Shown here one piece after another: positions 43,758 through 53,358 of a stretch of 64,000 bases of DNA. This stretch comes from Actinomyces bovis. Lineage in GTDB: Bacteria; Actinomycetota; Actinomycetes; Actinomycetales; Actinomycetaceae. Position 1 is the stretch's first letter. Each line of letters opens with the position of its first letter. The position numbers and the translations under genes are program-made. The stretch covers positions 124,001-188,000 of the forward strand of contig NZ_UAPQ01000006.1 in the NCBI RefSeq assembly GCF_900444995.1. The letters run 5' to 3'. Below the pieces are notes generated by a model, which did not search any database, was not told the origin of the DNA, and saw only the letters and a program-made list of their open reading frames with translations.

Positions 43758-45688
43758 ACAACGACGTCGTAGCCCCCGGTGCTCCCACCGCCGTCACCCC
43801 CCTCCAGGCCGCCTCCATACAGCCCCCATCCATTCAGGCGGCTCGCGCCCTGGTCCAAGCCCTGGTGCGCCTGGGCGTGCAGCATGTGGTCCTGGCGCCC
43901 GGATCCCGCTGCGCCCCGCTGGTGCCGGTGCTCTTGGCCGCTGAGTCCGCCGGGCATCTGAGTTTGCGCGTGGTCCTGGACGAGCGCAGTGCCGGCTTCG
44001 TGGCCCTGGGTCTGGCCCGCGCCGACCTGCAGGTGGATCGGCGCTGTCCCGCCGCCGTCGTCACCACCTCCGGTACGGCCGTCGCCAATCTGCACCCCGC
44101 CGTCGCCGAGGCCGATGCCGCAGGCATCCCCCTGCTGATCATCAGTGCCGACCGCCCTCATGAGCTGGTGGGCACCGGCGCCAACCAGACCACCGAGCAG
44201 ACCCGCCTCTTCGGGGACGCTCCCCGCGCCGTCGTCGACTTGCCTGCCGACCTCATCACGGAGCTCGGCCCCAAGGCGGGGGAGCGCGCCATCGCTGGGC
44301 AGCTGCGCCGTGCCGTGGAGGCTGCCCGCGGTTGGCTCAGCAACGATCCCGGTCCCGCCCAGGTCAACATCCGTTTCCGGCCGCCCCTGGCCCCCATCGC
44401 TGGGGTCGACGGCGCAGTGCGCGCCGCCGAACTCTCCGTCACCGGGCCGGAGGCGGGTCCGGTGCCTCGGCTCGATACCGCCGCCCCTGCTGCGGGACAC
44501 GATTACGCCTCCCGCATCCCACGCCACGATGGGCCGGTACGTGGCCTGGTGGTTGCCGGGGACAGTGTGGACTCCACTGGGCGGCGCGCCCGCGAGCTGG
44601 CCGAGCACCTGGGTTGGCCACTGCTGGCCGAACCCACCTCCGGGGCTCGCGGCGGCCCCAATGCGCTCATCCGCTACGCCGAGCTGTTGGGGACGCAGGC
44701 CGGGGCCGCACTGGCCCGGCAGGTCGAGCATATTGTGGTGTTCGGTCACCCCAGCCTCACCCGCTCCGTCAGTGCCCTGCTGGCTCGCACGGATATTCCA
44801 ATCGACGTGGTCACCAGCACGGCCCGCTGGGTCGACGTTGCCGGGACCGCCACCTGCATCACCTCCACCCGGCTGGGAGCTGAGCCCCTGCGGCCCGGTG
44901 GGGGAGTACGGCTCGCCGCCGCCCTGGGGCTCAGCGGTGCGCCCGGGCGGTGGCAGGCGTGTTGGCGTGACGCCGTGGCCGCGCTCCCGCCGCCGACCGA
45001 GCAGGAGGGGCGGGGCTCCGTGGGGCCGAGTGCTGCGCGTCTGACTGCCGACGCCGTGGCCACCGCTGTGTGGGATGCCGCCTGTCACGACGCGGCTGGC
45101 GGCGACCCCAGGCCCAGTGCCGACGCCAACTCCAATGCCGCCGACAGGCCCAGTGCCGGCTGGGCCGACTGCGACCCCGGCGACCTTGAACGCGCTGGGA
45201 ACCTGCCCCCACGCCTGGTCATCGGCTCCTCCATGACCATCAGGCGCTTGGACCGTTTAGCCGTCCCCCCCGTCGGGAATGCTCCGCATCCGCTCGCCAA
45301 CCGTGGCTTGGCGGGCATCGACGGCACCCTGGCCACCGCCACCGGCGTCGCCCTGGCCCGGCGTGAACCTGTGCGCGTGGTCCTGGGCGACCTCGCCTTC
45401 CTGCACGACGCCATGAGCCTGAGCCGCGGCCGCCTGGAGCACCCGGTGGACCTGCAGGTGGTGGTGGTTGACGACGCCGGGGGGGCGATCTTCTCCAGCC
45501 TGGAGTACCCGGACGTCACCCCGGAGGCGGATTTCTCCCGCTGCTTCGCCACCCCGCAGGCCACCGACATCGCCGCCCTGGGGTGCGCGCTTGGTGCGAC
45601 CGTCCACCGGCCCGGCACTGACGCCCAACTGCGGACCCTGCTGGCTGCGCCGGTGTATGGCCTGAGTCTGGTTCACGTCCGCCCTTAG
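43754..45688 (+). CDS. menD: SEPHCHC synthase MenD
   Basis: Thiamine-diphosphate enzyme adding a 2-oxoglutarate-derived succinyl semialdehyde unit to isochorismate, the first committed step of menaquinone synthesis. Of 644 residues, the N-terminal pyrimidine domain carries LAPGSRCAPLVPVL and TSGTAVANLHPAVAEA, the middle domain is standard, and the C-terminal pyrophosphate domain has NRGLAGIDGTLATATG and VVVDDAGGAIFSSLEYP. A Pro/Ala/Asp-rich insert near residues 440-480 is longer than usual. It is translated together with menC through an ATGA overlap. Confidence 0.93.
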   Translation: MNNDVVAPGAPTAVTPLQAASIQPPSIQAARALVQALVRLGVQHVVLAPGSRCAPLVPVLLAAESAGHLSLRVVLDERSAGFVALGLARADLQVDRRCPAAVVTTSGTAVANLHPAVAEADAAGIPLLIISADRPHELVGTGANQTTEQTRLFGDAPRAVVDLPADLITELGPKAGERAIAGQLRRAVEAARGWLSNDPGPAQVNIRFRPPLAPIAGVDGAVRAAELSVTGPEAGPVPRLDTAAPAAGHDYASRIPRHDGPVRGLVVAGDSVDSTGRRARELAEHLGWPLLAEPTSGARGGPNALIRYAELLGTQAGAALARQVEHIVVFGHPSLTRSVSALLARTDIPIDVVTSTARWVDVAGTATCITSTRLGAEPLRPGGGVRLAAALGLSGAPGRWQACWRDAVAALPPPTEQEGRGSVGPSAARLTADAVATAVWDAACHDAAGGDPRPSADANSNAADRPSAGWADCDPGDLERAGNLPPRLVIGSSMTIRRLDRLAVPPVGNAPHPLANRGLAGIDGTLATATGVALARREPVRVVLGDLAFLHDAMSLSRGRLEHPVDLQVVVVDDAGGAIFSSLEYPDVTPEADFSRCFATPQATDIAALGCALGATVHRPGTDAQLRTLLAAPVYGLSLVHVRP

Positions 45689-45701
45689 AATCGAGCCGGT
45701 G

Positions 45702-45715
45702 TGTGTGACCACACA
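45702..45715. promoter_or_regulatory. Inverted repeat TGTGTG-AC-CACACA upstream of the HtrA gene
   Basis: A 6+6 inverted repeat just after menD and 115 bases before the protease start. It has the look of a dimeric-regulator site, but I cannot name the regulator. Confidence 0.35.
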
Positions 45716-45829
45716 AATACTTCTATGCAGTTCTCAGGAAAGATTCAGACAGGCTTTGGTAGTGACTCAGATCGAGCATGTTGGCTGGCAGCGTCTTGAA
45801 CCACGGGAAACCACCCGGAAGAAGGAAGA

Positions 45830-47428
45830 ATGAGCACTTACGACGAGTTCCCCGGCACCCCGGACCGCAACGGCACCGACCCGCGCTCCGCCAGTGACGA
45901 CCCCGAGCTCCGGTCGGCCACTCGCCAGCTCCCCGCAGCAGACAGTCTCACCGACTCCAGCCAGTCGGTTGGCGGCGAGCCCGCCCAGGCACCCGCACCA
46001 TATGCGGAGTCAAGCGCCTTCAACGCCCCCGCCTACTCCGGTAGCCGCTACACCGCCGCGCCGCAGACCCCCGCGGGCTACAGCTTTGACCGCCCTGCCG
46101 CTTCCACTGCGGCCGGCTTCGGCGCCTCCGCCGTCGGCGCCTCCGACTCCGCAGCCGCAGGTTTCGACGCCGCCGACCCGCTGGGATACAGCGGCGCGAA
46201 TTATGCGCCCCCGGCGGCGCCCGCCACCCGGGTCCGTGAGCGACGTCGTGGACCCGGCTGGGGCGCGCTCGTGGGCGCGACCGTGGCGGCGGCGCTGGTC
46301 GCCTCCGGTGGCACTGTCACCGCCACCCACTTCCTGAACGAGCCCAAGGCCGCTAGCTCCTCGGTGAGCGCCGGACCCAGCCCGGTCCAAGCCGGTACCA
46401 CCAAGACTGTGAACGCCACCAATGGCGTCCCCGACTGGCAGGGCGTGGCTGCGACTGTTTCCAACACCGTCGTGGCGATTACGGTGGCGGGTAACAACGG
46501 CACTTCGCAGGGCTCCGGCGTCATTTACGACTCCGCCGGGCATATCATCACTAACAATCACGTGGTTCAGGGTGCTAAGCAAATTCAGGCTACGCTCGCT
46601 GACGGGAGAATCTATGAGGCCAAGCTCACCGGCACTGACCCGGCCACAGATCTGGCGGTCATTCAGCTCGTCAATCCTCCCAAGGACCTCGTAACCGCAA
46701 ATGTCGGTGACTCTGATGCGCTGAAGATCGGCCAGGGCGTGATGGCTATCGGTAACCCGCTGGGCTTGTCCTCCACCGTCACCACCGGCATCGTTTCCGC
46801 CTTGAACCGTCCGGTTGTCACCAAGCAGGAGCAGGAATCCCAAGAGGATGAGGAGCAGCAGGATCCCGGGGGCGTGGGCGGTCTGCTGGGCGGCTTGCTG
46901 GGTGGCAAGCCGAAGGCCAGTAGCCAAGTGGTCACCAATGCTGTGCAGGTGGATGCCGCGATTAACCCGGGCAATTCTGGTGGGCCGCTTTTCGATGAGC
47001 ACGGTCAGGTGGTTGGCATCAATTCCTCCATTGCCACGGCATCGCAGGGGTCCAATGGTTCAATTGGTATCGGCTTCGCGATTCCCTCCAAGTTGGCCAA
47101 GAAGATTGCCGATCAGATCATTGCCTCCGGTAAGGCCACGCATGCATATCTGGGAGTGACTCTGCGGGACGGGGCGGCTTCTGTGGGTGAAGTGACCCGG
47201 GCGGGAGCCAAGGTTGAGTCGGTGGAGAGTGGGTCTCCGGCCGCTAATGCGGGACTTAAGCCTGAAGACGTGATCACGGCGATTGATGGCAAGTCCACCA
47301 ACCAGTCGGCGGCTTTGACCGGTTTTGTGCGGCAGTACTCCTCCGGTGCTGAGGTCACGCTGACCATTATTCGTGGCGGTCAGCAGCAGGAGGTCAAGGT
47401 CGCCCTCGCGGAGCGCGCCGATTCCTGA
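45830..47428 (+). CDS. HtrA-type trypsin-like serine protease with PDZ domain
   Basis: Membrane-anchored protein quality-control protease, 532 aa. A disordered Ala/Pro/Ser-rich cytoplasmic tail (about 1-140) precedes one helix (about 146-164, ALVGATVAAALVASGGTVTA). The protease domain has the complete triad His244 (TNNHVVQ), Asp274 (ATDLAVIQ) and Ser383 (NPGNSGGPLF), and a PDZ domain ends the chain (GSPAANAGLKPEDVITAIDG). An acidic Gln/Glu insert followed by a Gly-rich loop (about 327-365) lies between Asp and Ser, as in actinobacterial DegP/PepD proteins. The ATG at 45830 follows GAAGGAAG. The gene interrupts the men genes without an obvious functional link. Confidence 0.92.
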   Translation: MSTYDEFPGTPDRNGTDPRSASDDPELRSATRQLPAADSLTDSSQSVGGEPAQAPAPYAESSAFNAPAYSGSRYTAAPQTPAGYSFDRPAASTAAGFGASAVGASDSAAAGFDAADPLGYSGANYAPPAAPATRVRERRRGPGWGALVGATVAAALVASGGTVTATHFLNEPKAASSSVSAGPSPVQAGTTKTVNATNGVPDWQGVAATVSNTVVAITVAGNNGTSQGSGVIYDSAGHIITNNHVVQGAKQIQATLADGRIYEAKLTGTDPATDLAVIQLVNPPKDLVTANVGDSDALKIGQGVMAIGNPLGLSSTVTTGIVSALNRPVVTKQEQESQEDEEQQDPGGVGGLLGGLLGGKPKASSQVVTNAVQVDAAINPGNSGGPLFDEHGQVVGINSSIATASQGSNGSIGIGFAIPSKLAKKIADQIIASGKATHAYLGVTLRDGAASVGEVTRAGAKVESVESGSPAANAGLKPEDVITAIDGKSTNQSAALTGFVRQYSSGAEVTLTIIRGGQQQEVKVALAERADS

Positions 47429-47555
47429 CGGATGCTGGTGGGCGGCTGGTTGGCTGACGCTACTGCTCGGATATCGCGGTGCTGGACCGGCCTCGGTGAT
47501 CAAGGCGCTCGCACCCGCTGCGGAACGACGGCGGGGCGGGCGCGCGGATCAGGGC

Positions 47556-49064
47556 TTAGGGTGACTCCTGGGCGCCGAGGGCGTCCAGCACCGGGCGCAT
47601 CTTGGCCTTGGTCTCGGCCAGCTCGTCAGCCGGATCCGAGTCCGGCATGATCCCGCCGCCCCCGAAGGCTCGCAGTGGCAGGTCGGGGCTCAGGCCCCCA
47701 CTGCCGTCCCCGGCCAGCTGGGCACTGCGCAGGGCGATGCACCACTCGCCTTCGCCGTGCCAATCCACCCAGCCCACCGGCCCCGCGTAACGGCCCCGGT
47801 CCATATGCTCAAGCTCCTCGATGAGGGCCGCCGCGGTTCGACGGGGTGTGCCGCAGACAGCGGCGGTGGGGTGCAGTGCCCCCACCAAGGACAGTGCGCC
47901 CGTGTCCCCCGCCACCACGCCGGTCACGTCGCTGGCCAGGTGCAGCACATTGGGCAAGGTCAGCACGAAGCGCTCCGGGCACTCCACCACCGAGCACAGA
48001 GGCCTGAGGGCAGCCAAGGCCGAGGCTCGCGCCAGGGCGTGCTCCCGGTTGTTCTTCGCGGACTCCTCCAGCCAACGGGCCAGGCGCTGCGCCTCCGCCT
48101 CCCGCTGCCCGGGGGTGGAGGCGTGACGGCGGGCCGTTCCCGCCAGGACTCTGCTGCTCAGACGCCGCTGCCGCAACCGCACCAGCAGCTCGGGGGAGGC
48201 CCCCACCATACCATCGACGGCGAAGGTCCAACAGGAGGGATAGTCCGCGCCCAGACGCCGCAGTAGGTCTCCGGTGTGGCCCGCCTGGGTGGGTACGACG
48301 GTGAGGTCTCGCGCCAGCACGACCTTCTCCAGGTCTCCCCGCTGCAAAGCCCTGCGGGCCTGTTCCACGGCGGCCATCCAGTCCGCGTCTCCCTGAGCGC
48401 CGGGTTGGAGCCCGGCCCCCACCGGGGCTGGCAGGCAGGCCGCCGCAGGTGCGGTAGCGCCCGCCGTCGGCCCGGGCGTAGCGCTGGCACCGGGCGACAT
48501 CGACCCTAAAGCTCCGCCCACAACCGGATCTGCCGCTGCTAGCGGCGCCCATTCGGCGTCAGCCACAAAGCGCCGCAACAGCTCCGGCGCGGAAACTTCC
48601 GGCGCGGAACCCTCCGGGAGGGTCTCGCTGTCACCCGCAGCCAGCATCGCTTGGGTGATCCAGGCGCCCTGTTCGTCCAAGCCCAGCAGCAGCTCCGGCA
48701 CCACCAGCACAGAGTTGGCCGCTGAGCTGGGGGAGAAAGCCACCGCCCCCAAGGCGACCGGCCCGGTGCCTGGCCGCACCAGCGGGTCAGACCACCATGA
48801 GTGATAGACGGTGGCCCGCCAGGCGGTGCGCAGGGCCTCGATTCGCTGGGGCCCATGCGCCCGCAGTTCCAGCACTCGCCCTATGCCCACCAGGCCGCGC
48901 CCTTCGCGCACCCAGGAGACGACGTCGTTGCGGCCCGCTAGCAGGGCCAGCAAATCTGGGGCTGTTGGCCCACCGGGCAGCAGGGCTGGGTCTAGTGCCT
49001 GGGTGCGCCAGAGCAGACGCGGCGGGGCGGCCTGCGCCGCGCTAGCCTCAAGTACGCGCAGCAC
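47556..49064 (-). CDS. menF: Isochorismate synthase MenF
   Basis: Chorismate-utilising enzyme making isochorismate for MenD, 502 aa from the GTG at 49064. The conserved C-terminal catalytic region contains the SPELLVRL segment, FVLTLPNVLHLASDVTGVV, LHPTAAVCGTPRRTAAALIE and RGRYAGPVGWVDWHGEGEW, all expected for the isochorismate synthase/EntC group rather than anthranilate synthase. It follows menG by 6 bases on the same strand and has no ribosome site of its own that I can see, so it is probably translated from the menG message. It has a low-complexity Gly/Ala/Pro insert near residue 200. Confidence 0.9.
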   Translation of the reverse strand: MLRVLEASAAQAAPPRLLWRTQALDPALLPGGPTAPDLLALLAGRNDVVSWVREGRGLVGIGRVLELRAHGPQRIEALRTAWRATVYHSWWSDPLVRPGTGPVALGAVAFSPSSAANSVLVVPELLLGLDEQGAWITQAMLAAGDSETLPEGSAPEVSAPELLRRFVADAEWAPLAAADPVVGGALGSMSPGASATPGPTAGATAPAAACLPAPVGAGLQPGAQGDADWMAAVEQARRALQRGDLEKVVLARDLTVVPTQAGHTGDLLRRLGADYPSCWTFAVDGMVGASPELLVRLRQRRLSSRVLAGTARRHASTPGQREAEAQRLARWLEESAKNNREHALARASALAALRPLCSVVECPERFVLTLPNVLHLASDVTGVVAGDTGALSLVGALHPTAAVCGTPRRTAAALIEELEHMDRGRYAGPVGWVDWHGEGEWCIALRSAQLAGDGSGGLSPDLPLRAFGGGGIMPDSDPADELAETKAKMRPVLDALGAQESP

Positions 49065-49070
49065 GGCGTT

Positions 49071-49775
49071 TCAGTTGCGGGGGAAAGGCTTGGCGGCCCG
49101 GTGCACCGCCACAATGCCGCCAGATAGGTTCTTATAGCCCACCGAGCGCCAGCCGGCCTCCTGCAGCAGCGCCGCCAGCCCCTCCTGGTCTGGCCAAGCC
49201 AGGATGGATTCGCCTAGGTAGTCGTAGGCCTCCGTATTGGAGGAAACCAGGCGGCCCGCCGCAGGCAGGGCAGTGCCCAGATAGAAGGAATACAGGCGGC
49301 GGAAGAGGCGATTGACGGGCGTGGAAAACTCAGCGATCACTAGGCGGCCACCGGGTTTGGTTACGCGCAGCATCTCGCTTAGGGCCGTGACGGTGCCCTG
49401 CACATTGCGCAGTCCGTAGGAGATAGTCACCACGTCAAAGCTCTCGTCTGCGAAGGGCAGAGCGGTGGCGTCCCCAGCCACAAAGCCGATTTCTGGGTGG
49501 CGGCGCTTGCCTTCAGCGACCATGCCGGTGGAGAAGTCGCAGGCGACTACCTCGGCGCCGTCGGCAGCGTATTCCGCGCTGGCTGTGCCGGTGCCAGCGG
49601 CAAGGTCCAGCACGGTCATGCCGGGTTTGGCTGCCACGGTCCGACGGGTGATGGCGCGCCACATATGCACTTGGAACAGGCTCATGACGTCATTGGTGAC
49701 GTCGTAGCGGCGGGCGACGGCGTCGAACATTCCCGCAACCTCGCGCGGGTCTTTGGCAAGGGTGGCACGGCTCAT
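49071..49775 (-). CDS. menG: Demethylmenaquinone methyltransferase MenG/UbiE
   Basis: SAM-dependent C-methylation of demethylmenaquinone, the last step of the pathway, 234 aa. Motif I is [16 protein letters not shown], the SAM-adenine loop [14 protein letters not shown] follows, and SYGLRNV and [12 protein letters not shown] are UbiE/MenG signatures. The protein starts [20 protein letters not shown] with the ATG at 49775. It is first in a two-gene unit with menF, divergent from the nuo operon across a 400-base gap. Confidence 0.93.
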   Translation of the reverse strand: MSRATLAKDPREVAGMFDAVARRYDVTNDVMSLFQVHMWRAITRRTVAAKPGMTVLDLAAGTGTASAEYAADGAEVVACDFSTGMVAEGKRRHPEIGFVAGDATALPFADESFDVVTISYGLRNVQGTVTALSEMLRVTKPGGRLVIAEFSTPVNRLFRRLYSFYLGTALPAAGRLVSSNTEAYDYLGESILAWPDQEGLAALLQEAGWRSVGYKNLSGGIVAVHRAAKPFPRN

Positions 49776-50108
49776 GGCCTCATCATCGCAGGTCTGTTGA
49801 GCTTGCCTGAACCGTCGGGCAGTTCAAGGGATGTTTGGGACTGAAGTCCCTGGCGCGGACCCCAGAAACCGCCTTCAGCAAGTAATTAAGTTACGCTAGA
49901 TGTTCGTAAATATATGTGTGGGCGAGGGCTGCGTCACTCTGTGTCCGCCATAAAGCTGTTGTTACAGCGCCAAAATCCTAGTCCGTAGCCACTATGGTCA
50001 GGGCTTTGTTGAGGACTGGATAGAGTCGCCGGTGGCCCTCTGTGCAGAGGGACTTTCGGCCATGCGCAATAGCGTGCGGACCGGACTGAGCCGAGTGAAA
50101 GGGGCAGC
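49776..50108. other. Intergenic region between menG and the nuo operon
   Basis: The region must contain the menG and nuo promoters. Visible features: an AT-rich patch at 49880-49917 (unusual here), an inverted repeat GCTGT-TGTT-ACAGC at 49955-49968, and an inverted repeat CCCTCTG-TG-CAGAGGG at 50036-50051. I could not find a pair of -35/-10 boxes good enough to name, and no RNA gene. Confidence 0.4.
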
Positions 50109-50183
50109 ATGCTGGTCACCCACATGCCGGGCCCCCGCAGCACCCAGCTCCATCTCCCTACCAGGACGGTGACGGCAGCATGA
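50109..50183 (+). CDS. Possible 24-codon leader ORF overlapping the nuoA start
   Basis: ATG at 50109 preceded by AAAGGGG; the ORF encodes 24 residues starting MLVTHMPGPRSTQLHLP and stops with the TGA of the ATGA shared with nuoA (ATG at 50180). The nuoA start itself has only a weak ribosome site, so ribosomes may reach it by termination-reinitiation from this leader. No similarity is recognised, and with a 24-codon ORF chance cannot be excluded. Confidence 0.4.
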   Translation: MLVTHMPGPRSTQLHLPTRTVTAA

Positions 50184-50548
50184 ATCCGTATTTCTCCCTG
50201 CTAATCATGGCGGTGGCAGCCTTCGTTGTTGCCGCAGGCGGCCTAGTCCTGTCCGCCGTCCTCACACCGCGCCGCCCCAAACAGGCCAACAAGGTCATGG
50301 TCTCCAACTATGAGTGTGGCATCGACCCCACCCCCACCAATGTGGAGCACGGGCGTTTCCCCGTCTCCTTCTACCTGGTGGGCATGACCTTCATCATCTT
50401 CGACGTCGAGGTCGTCTTCCTCTACCCCTGGGCCACCGCCTTCCACACCCTGGGGCTCTTCGGACTGGTGGCCGCCCTAGTCTTCGTCGCCATCATCACG
50501 GTGCCCTACATCCTGGAATGGCGCCGCGGCGGGCTGGACTGGGACTGA
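50180..50548 (+). CDS. nuoA: NADH-quinone oxidoreductase subunit A
   Basis: Membrane subunit of respiratory complex I, 122 aa with three helices. The conserved loop NYECGIDPT (with the Cys of the switch region at the quinone site) and FPVSFYLVGMTFIIFDVEVV (acidic helix 2 residues) are present. It is first in the nuo operon, with nuoB 34 bases downstream. The ATG at 50180 overlaps the stop of a possible leader ORF. Confidence 0.93.
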   Translation: MNPYFSLLIMAVAAFVVAAGGLVLSAVLTPRRPKQANKVMVSNYECGIDPTPTNVEHGRFPVSFYLVGMTFIIFDVEVVFLYPWATAFHTLGLFGLVAALVFVAIITVPYILEWRRGGLDWD

Positions 50549-50582
50549 GGCTCACCAAGACTGACACTGAAGCGAGGCAGAT

Positions 50583-51206
50583 ATGCGTAACCGCGAGTAC
50601 GACGAGAAGATGCGCTCCATCCCGTCCAAGCAGGACGACCCCTGGGCGCAGGCCGTCGCCCAGGTAGAGGGCCCCGGCTTCCTCCTGGCCACCACCGAGA
50701 AGCTGGTCGGCCTAGCCCAAGCCCGCTCCATGTGGCCCGTAACCATGGGCCTGGCCTGCTGCGCCATCGAGATGATGGCCACCGCCGCGCCCCGCTTCGA
50801 CCTGTCCCGCTTCGGCTGGGAAGTCTTCCGCGCCTCGCCCCGCCACGCCGACGTCATGCTCGTCTCCGGCCGCCTATCCCACAAGATGGCGCCCGTAGTG
50901 CGCAATGTCTACGACTCCATGCCCGAACCCAAGTGGGTTATCTCCATGGGCGCCTGCGCCTCCTCCGGCGGCATGTTTAACAACTACGCCGTGGTGCAGG
51001 GCTGCGACCACATCGTCCCTGTGGACATCTACCTGCCCGGCTGCCCGCCCCGCCCGGAGATGCTCATCAACGCGCTGCTGGAACTCACCCGCCAGATCGA
51101 AGCCCACAAGTCAGTCTTTGGGCACCGCGAGGAGATCGCCCGCGCCGTCGAGGCCGCAGCCCTGGCCGCCACCCCCACCTCCGAGATGAAGGGCCTGCTC
51201 GCATGA
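50583..51206 (+). CDS. nuoB: NADH-quinone oxidoreductase subunit B
   Basis: Peripheral complex I subunit carrying the terminal 4Fe-4S cluster N2 that reduces the quinone; 207 aa. The ligands are the adjacent Cys59-Cys60 ([10 protein letters not shown]), Cys125 ([10 protein letters not shown]) and Cys154 (LPGCPPRPE). The ATG at 50583 follows GAGGCAGAT. It overlaps nuoC by four bases. The C-terminal 30 residues beyond the conserved core are typical of actinobacterial NuoB. Confidence 0.95.
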   Translation: MRNREYDEKMRSIPSKQDDPWAQAVAQVEGPGFLLATTEKLVGLAQARSMWPVTMGLACCAIEMMATAAPRFDLSRFGWEVFRASPRHADVMLVSGRLSHKMAPVVRNVYDSMPEPKWVISMGACASSGGMFNNYAVVQGCDHIVPVDIYLPGCPPRPEMLINALLELTRQIEAHKSVFGHREEIARAVEAAALAATPTSEMKGLLA

Positions 51207-51967
51207 GCCAGAACACCCCCGACTCCGAGCCAAACGAGCTCCAGCCGCCCGCCGCTTCAGCTGTGCCCGAGATTGCGGGCACCCCCGTGCGGCCCGAGCT
51301 GCGCCTTGAAGTCGTCTCCCGCCACCGCGGCCAATTCGGTTCCTCCGACGCCGGGGACACCAGCGGTTACGGTGGCCAAACTTCGGTGGTCACCCTGGCG
51401 CCCGCCGCCTCCCGCCCCTACGGCTCCTGGTTCGACGAGGCCATCGACGCTCTCATCGAGGACCTGCAGGAGGAAGGGCTTAACCCTGCCGAGGTCATCG
51501 AGAAGGTCGTCATCGAGCATGACGAACTCACGATTTTCGTGACCCGCGAGCATCTGCTGTCGGTGATGCAGCACCTGCGTGACGACCAAGACCTGCGCTT
51601 CGAAATGTGCCTGGGCGTCAACGGCGTGCACTACCCGCAGATGACCGGCCGTGAACTACACGCCTGCTTCGCCCTGCTGAGCCTGACCCACGAGGCTCGC
51701 TTCCTGCGGGTGGAGGTCACCTGCCCCGAGTCTGACCCGCATATACCCTCCGTCGTCTCCATTTACCCCGGAGACGACTGGCACGAGCGTGAAACCTGGG
51801 ACCTGATGGGCATCGTCTTTGACGGCCACCCCAATCTCACCCGCTCCGCCATGCCCGACGACTGGATCGGTCACCCTCAGCGCAAGGACTATCCGCTGGG
51901 AGGCGTGCCCGTGGACTACAAGGGCGTCACCACCCCGCCCGCCGACACCCGGAGGTCGTACCGCTGA
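51203..51967 (+). CDS. nuoC: NADH-quinone oxidoreductase subunit C
   Basis: Peripheral-arm subunit of complex I (30 kDa type), 254 aa and separate from NuoD. The Complex1_30kDa signature appears as [20 protein letters not shown] followed by [13 protein letters not shown] and RKDYPLGG. The first 60 residues are a Pro/Glu-rich extension. Start and stop overlap nuoB and nuoD (ATGA and TGATG). Confidence 0.94.
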   Translation: MSQNTPDSEPNELQPPAASAVPEIAGTPVRPELRLEVVSRHRGQFGSSDAGDTSGYGGQTSVVTLAPAASRPYGSWFDEAIDALIEDLQEEGLNPAEVIEKVVIEHDELTIFVTREHLLSVMQHLRDDQDLRFEMCLGVNGVHYPQMTGRELHACFALLSLTHEARFLRVEVTCPESDPHIPSVVSIYPGDDWHERETWDLMGIVFDGHPNLTRSAMPDDWIGHPQRKDYPLGGVPVDYKGVTTPPADTRRSYR

Positions 51968-53358
51968 TGAGCGCCAACGCCACATCCTTCACGGCCGCTG
52001 GCCCCGCCACCGACGACTTCGCTGAGGGCGCCCCTGAGTTCACCACCCACGGTGGGGACTGGGACGACGTCGTCGCCTCTATCGCCGCCCGTGATGAGGC
52101 CGACCGCCTCCTACACGACCGCATCGTCGTCAACATGGGCCCGGTCCACCCCTCCACCCACGGCGTGCTGCGCCTAGTCCTAGAAATCGACGGCGAACGC
52201 ATCACCGACGTGCGCGTCGGCACCGGCTTCCTCCACACGGGCATTGAAAAGAACATGGAGTACCGCACCTGGGTGCAGGGCGAAACCTTCATCACCCGCA
52301 TGGACTACGTGGCCCCCTTCTTCCAGGAGGTCGGCTACGCCCTAGCCGTCGAGAAGCTCCTGGGCATCACCGAGGACATCCCGGAGAAAGCCTCCGTGGT
52401 GCGCGTACTGCTCATGGAACTCAACCGCATCTCCTCCCACCTGGTGGCCATTGGCTCCGGTGGTAACGAGCTCGGCGGCACCACCCTGCTGACCATCGCC
52501 CTGCGCGGGCGCGAGAACTGCCTGCGGGTCTTCGAAATGCTCTCCGGCCTGCGCATGAACCACGCCTACATCCGCCCCGGAGGCCTGGCCCAAGACCTCC
52601 CCGAAGGCGCGATCGAGTACACCCGCTCGGTGCTGCCCAAGATCAAACGCGATATCCGCGAACTTGAGGCCCTCCTCATGGAGAACCCCATCCTCAAAGC
52701 CCGTTTTATGGGCACCGGTGAGATCTCCCTGGCGGCCGCCATGTCCCTGGGCTTGAGCGGACCCTGCGTGCGCGCTGCTGGATACCCACTGGATATGCGC
52801 AAGATGCGCCCCTACTGCGGCTACGAGACCTACGACTTTGACGTCCCGGTCTACGACCACTCCGACTGCTACACCCGCCTGCAGGTCCGCTTTGACGAGT
52901 GCTACCAATCCCTCAAGATCGTCTCCCAGTGCCTGGAGCGCCTAGAGGAGATCGAGGCCCGCGGGGACCACCCCTCCAACCGGCATATGGTGGCCGACCC
53001 AACCATCGCCTGGCCTGCCCAGATGGCAATTGCCACCGACGGCCAAGGCCAGTCCGCAGAGCACGTGCGCGAGATCATGGGCAGCTCCATGGAATCCCTC
53101 ATCAACCACTTCAAGCTGGTCACCCAGGGCTTCAAGGTACCTGCCGGGCAGGTCTCCCAGACCGTCGAGCACGCCAAGGGCATCGGCATGGTTCACGCCG
53201 TTTCTGACGGAGGTACCCGCCCCTACCGGGTCCACTTCCGTGACCCCTCCTACTCCAACCTGCAGTCCGTGGCCATCATGGGCATCGGCGGCATGATTGC
53301 CGACCTGGTGCCAGTGGTGGCCTCGATCGACCCCGTCCTGGGAGGCGTGGACCGCTGA
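51967..53358 (+). CDS. nuoD: NADH-quinone oxidoreductase subunit D
   Basis: 49 kDa-type subunit forming the quinone-binding cavity with NuoB; 463 aa. NMGPVHPSTHGVLRLVLEID contains the quinone-site His; TGFLHTGIEKNMEYRTW, the RIDYVAP-like segment RMDYVAP and the C-terminal SIDPVLGGVDR are family landmarks. An N-terminal extension of about 45 residues is usual in this phylum. The ATG at 51967 shares its A with the nuoC TGA. Confidence 0.95.
   Translation: MSANATSFTAAGPATDDFAEGAPEFTTHGGDWDDVVASIAARDEADRLLHDRIVVNMGPVHPSTHGVLRLVLEIDGERITDVRVGTGFLHTGIEKNMEYRTWVQGETFITRMDYVAPFFQEVGYALAVEKLLGITEDIPEKASVVRVLLMELNRISSHLVAIGSGGNELGGTTLLTIALRGRENCLRVFEMLSGLRMNHAYIRPGGLAQDLPEGAIEYTRSVLPKIKRDIRELEALLMENPILKARFMGTGEISLAAAMSLGLSGPCVRAAGYPLDMRKMRPYCGYETYDFDVPVYDHSDCYTRLQVRFDECYQSLKIVSQCLERLEEIEARGDHPSNRHMVADPTIAWPAQMAIATDGQGQSAEHVREIMGSSMESLINHFKLVTQGFKVPAGQVSQTVEHAKGIGMVHAVSDGGTRPYRVHFRDPSYSNLQSVAIMGIGGMIADLVPVVASIDPVLGGVDR

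Noticed and set aside
43577-45088. A 503-codon antisense frame over menC and menD
   Set aside because: It is Gly-rich with no recognisable domain and lies opposite two well-supported genes; an artefact of GC-rich codon use.
45830-49064. Protease and men genes as a single functional system
   Set aside because: The HtrA-type gene is on the opposite strand to menF, has its own upstream region, and no family knowledge links it to menaquinone synthesis.
49880-49920. AT-rich patch upstream of nuo as a redox-regulator (Rex or CRP type) site
   Set aside because: No symmetric match of sufficient quality was found; only the AT-rich character is certain.
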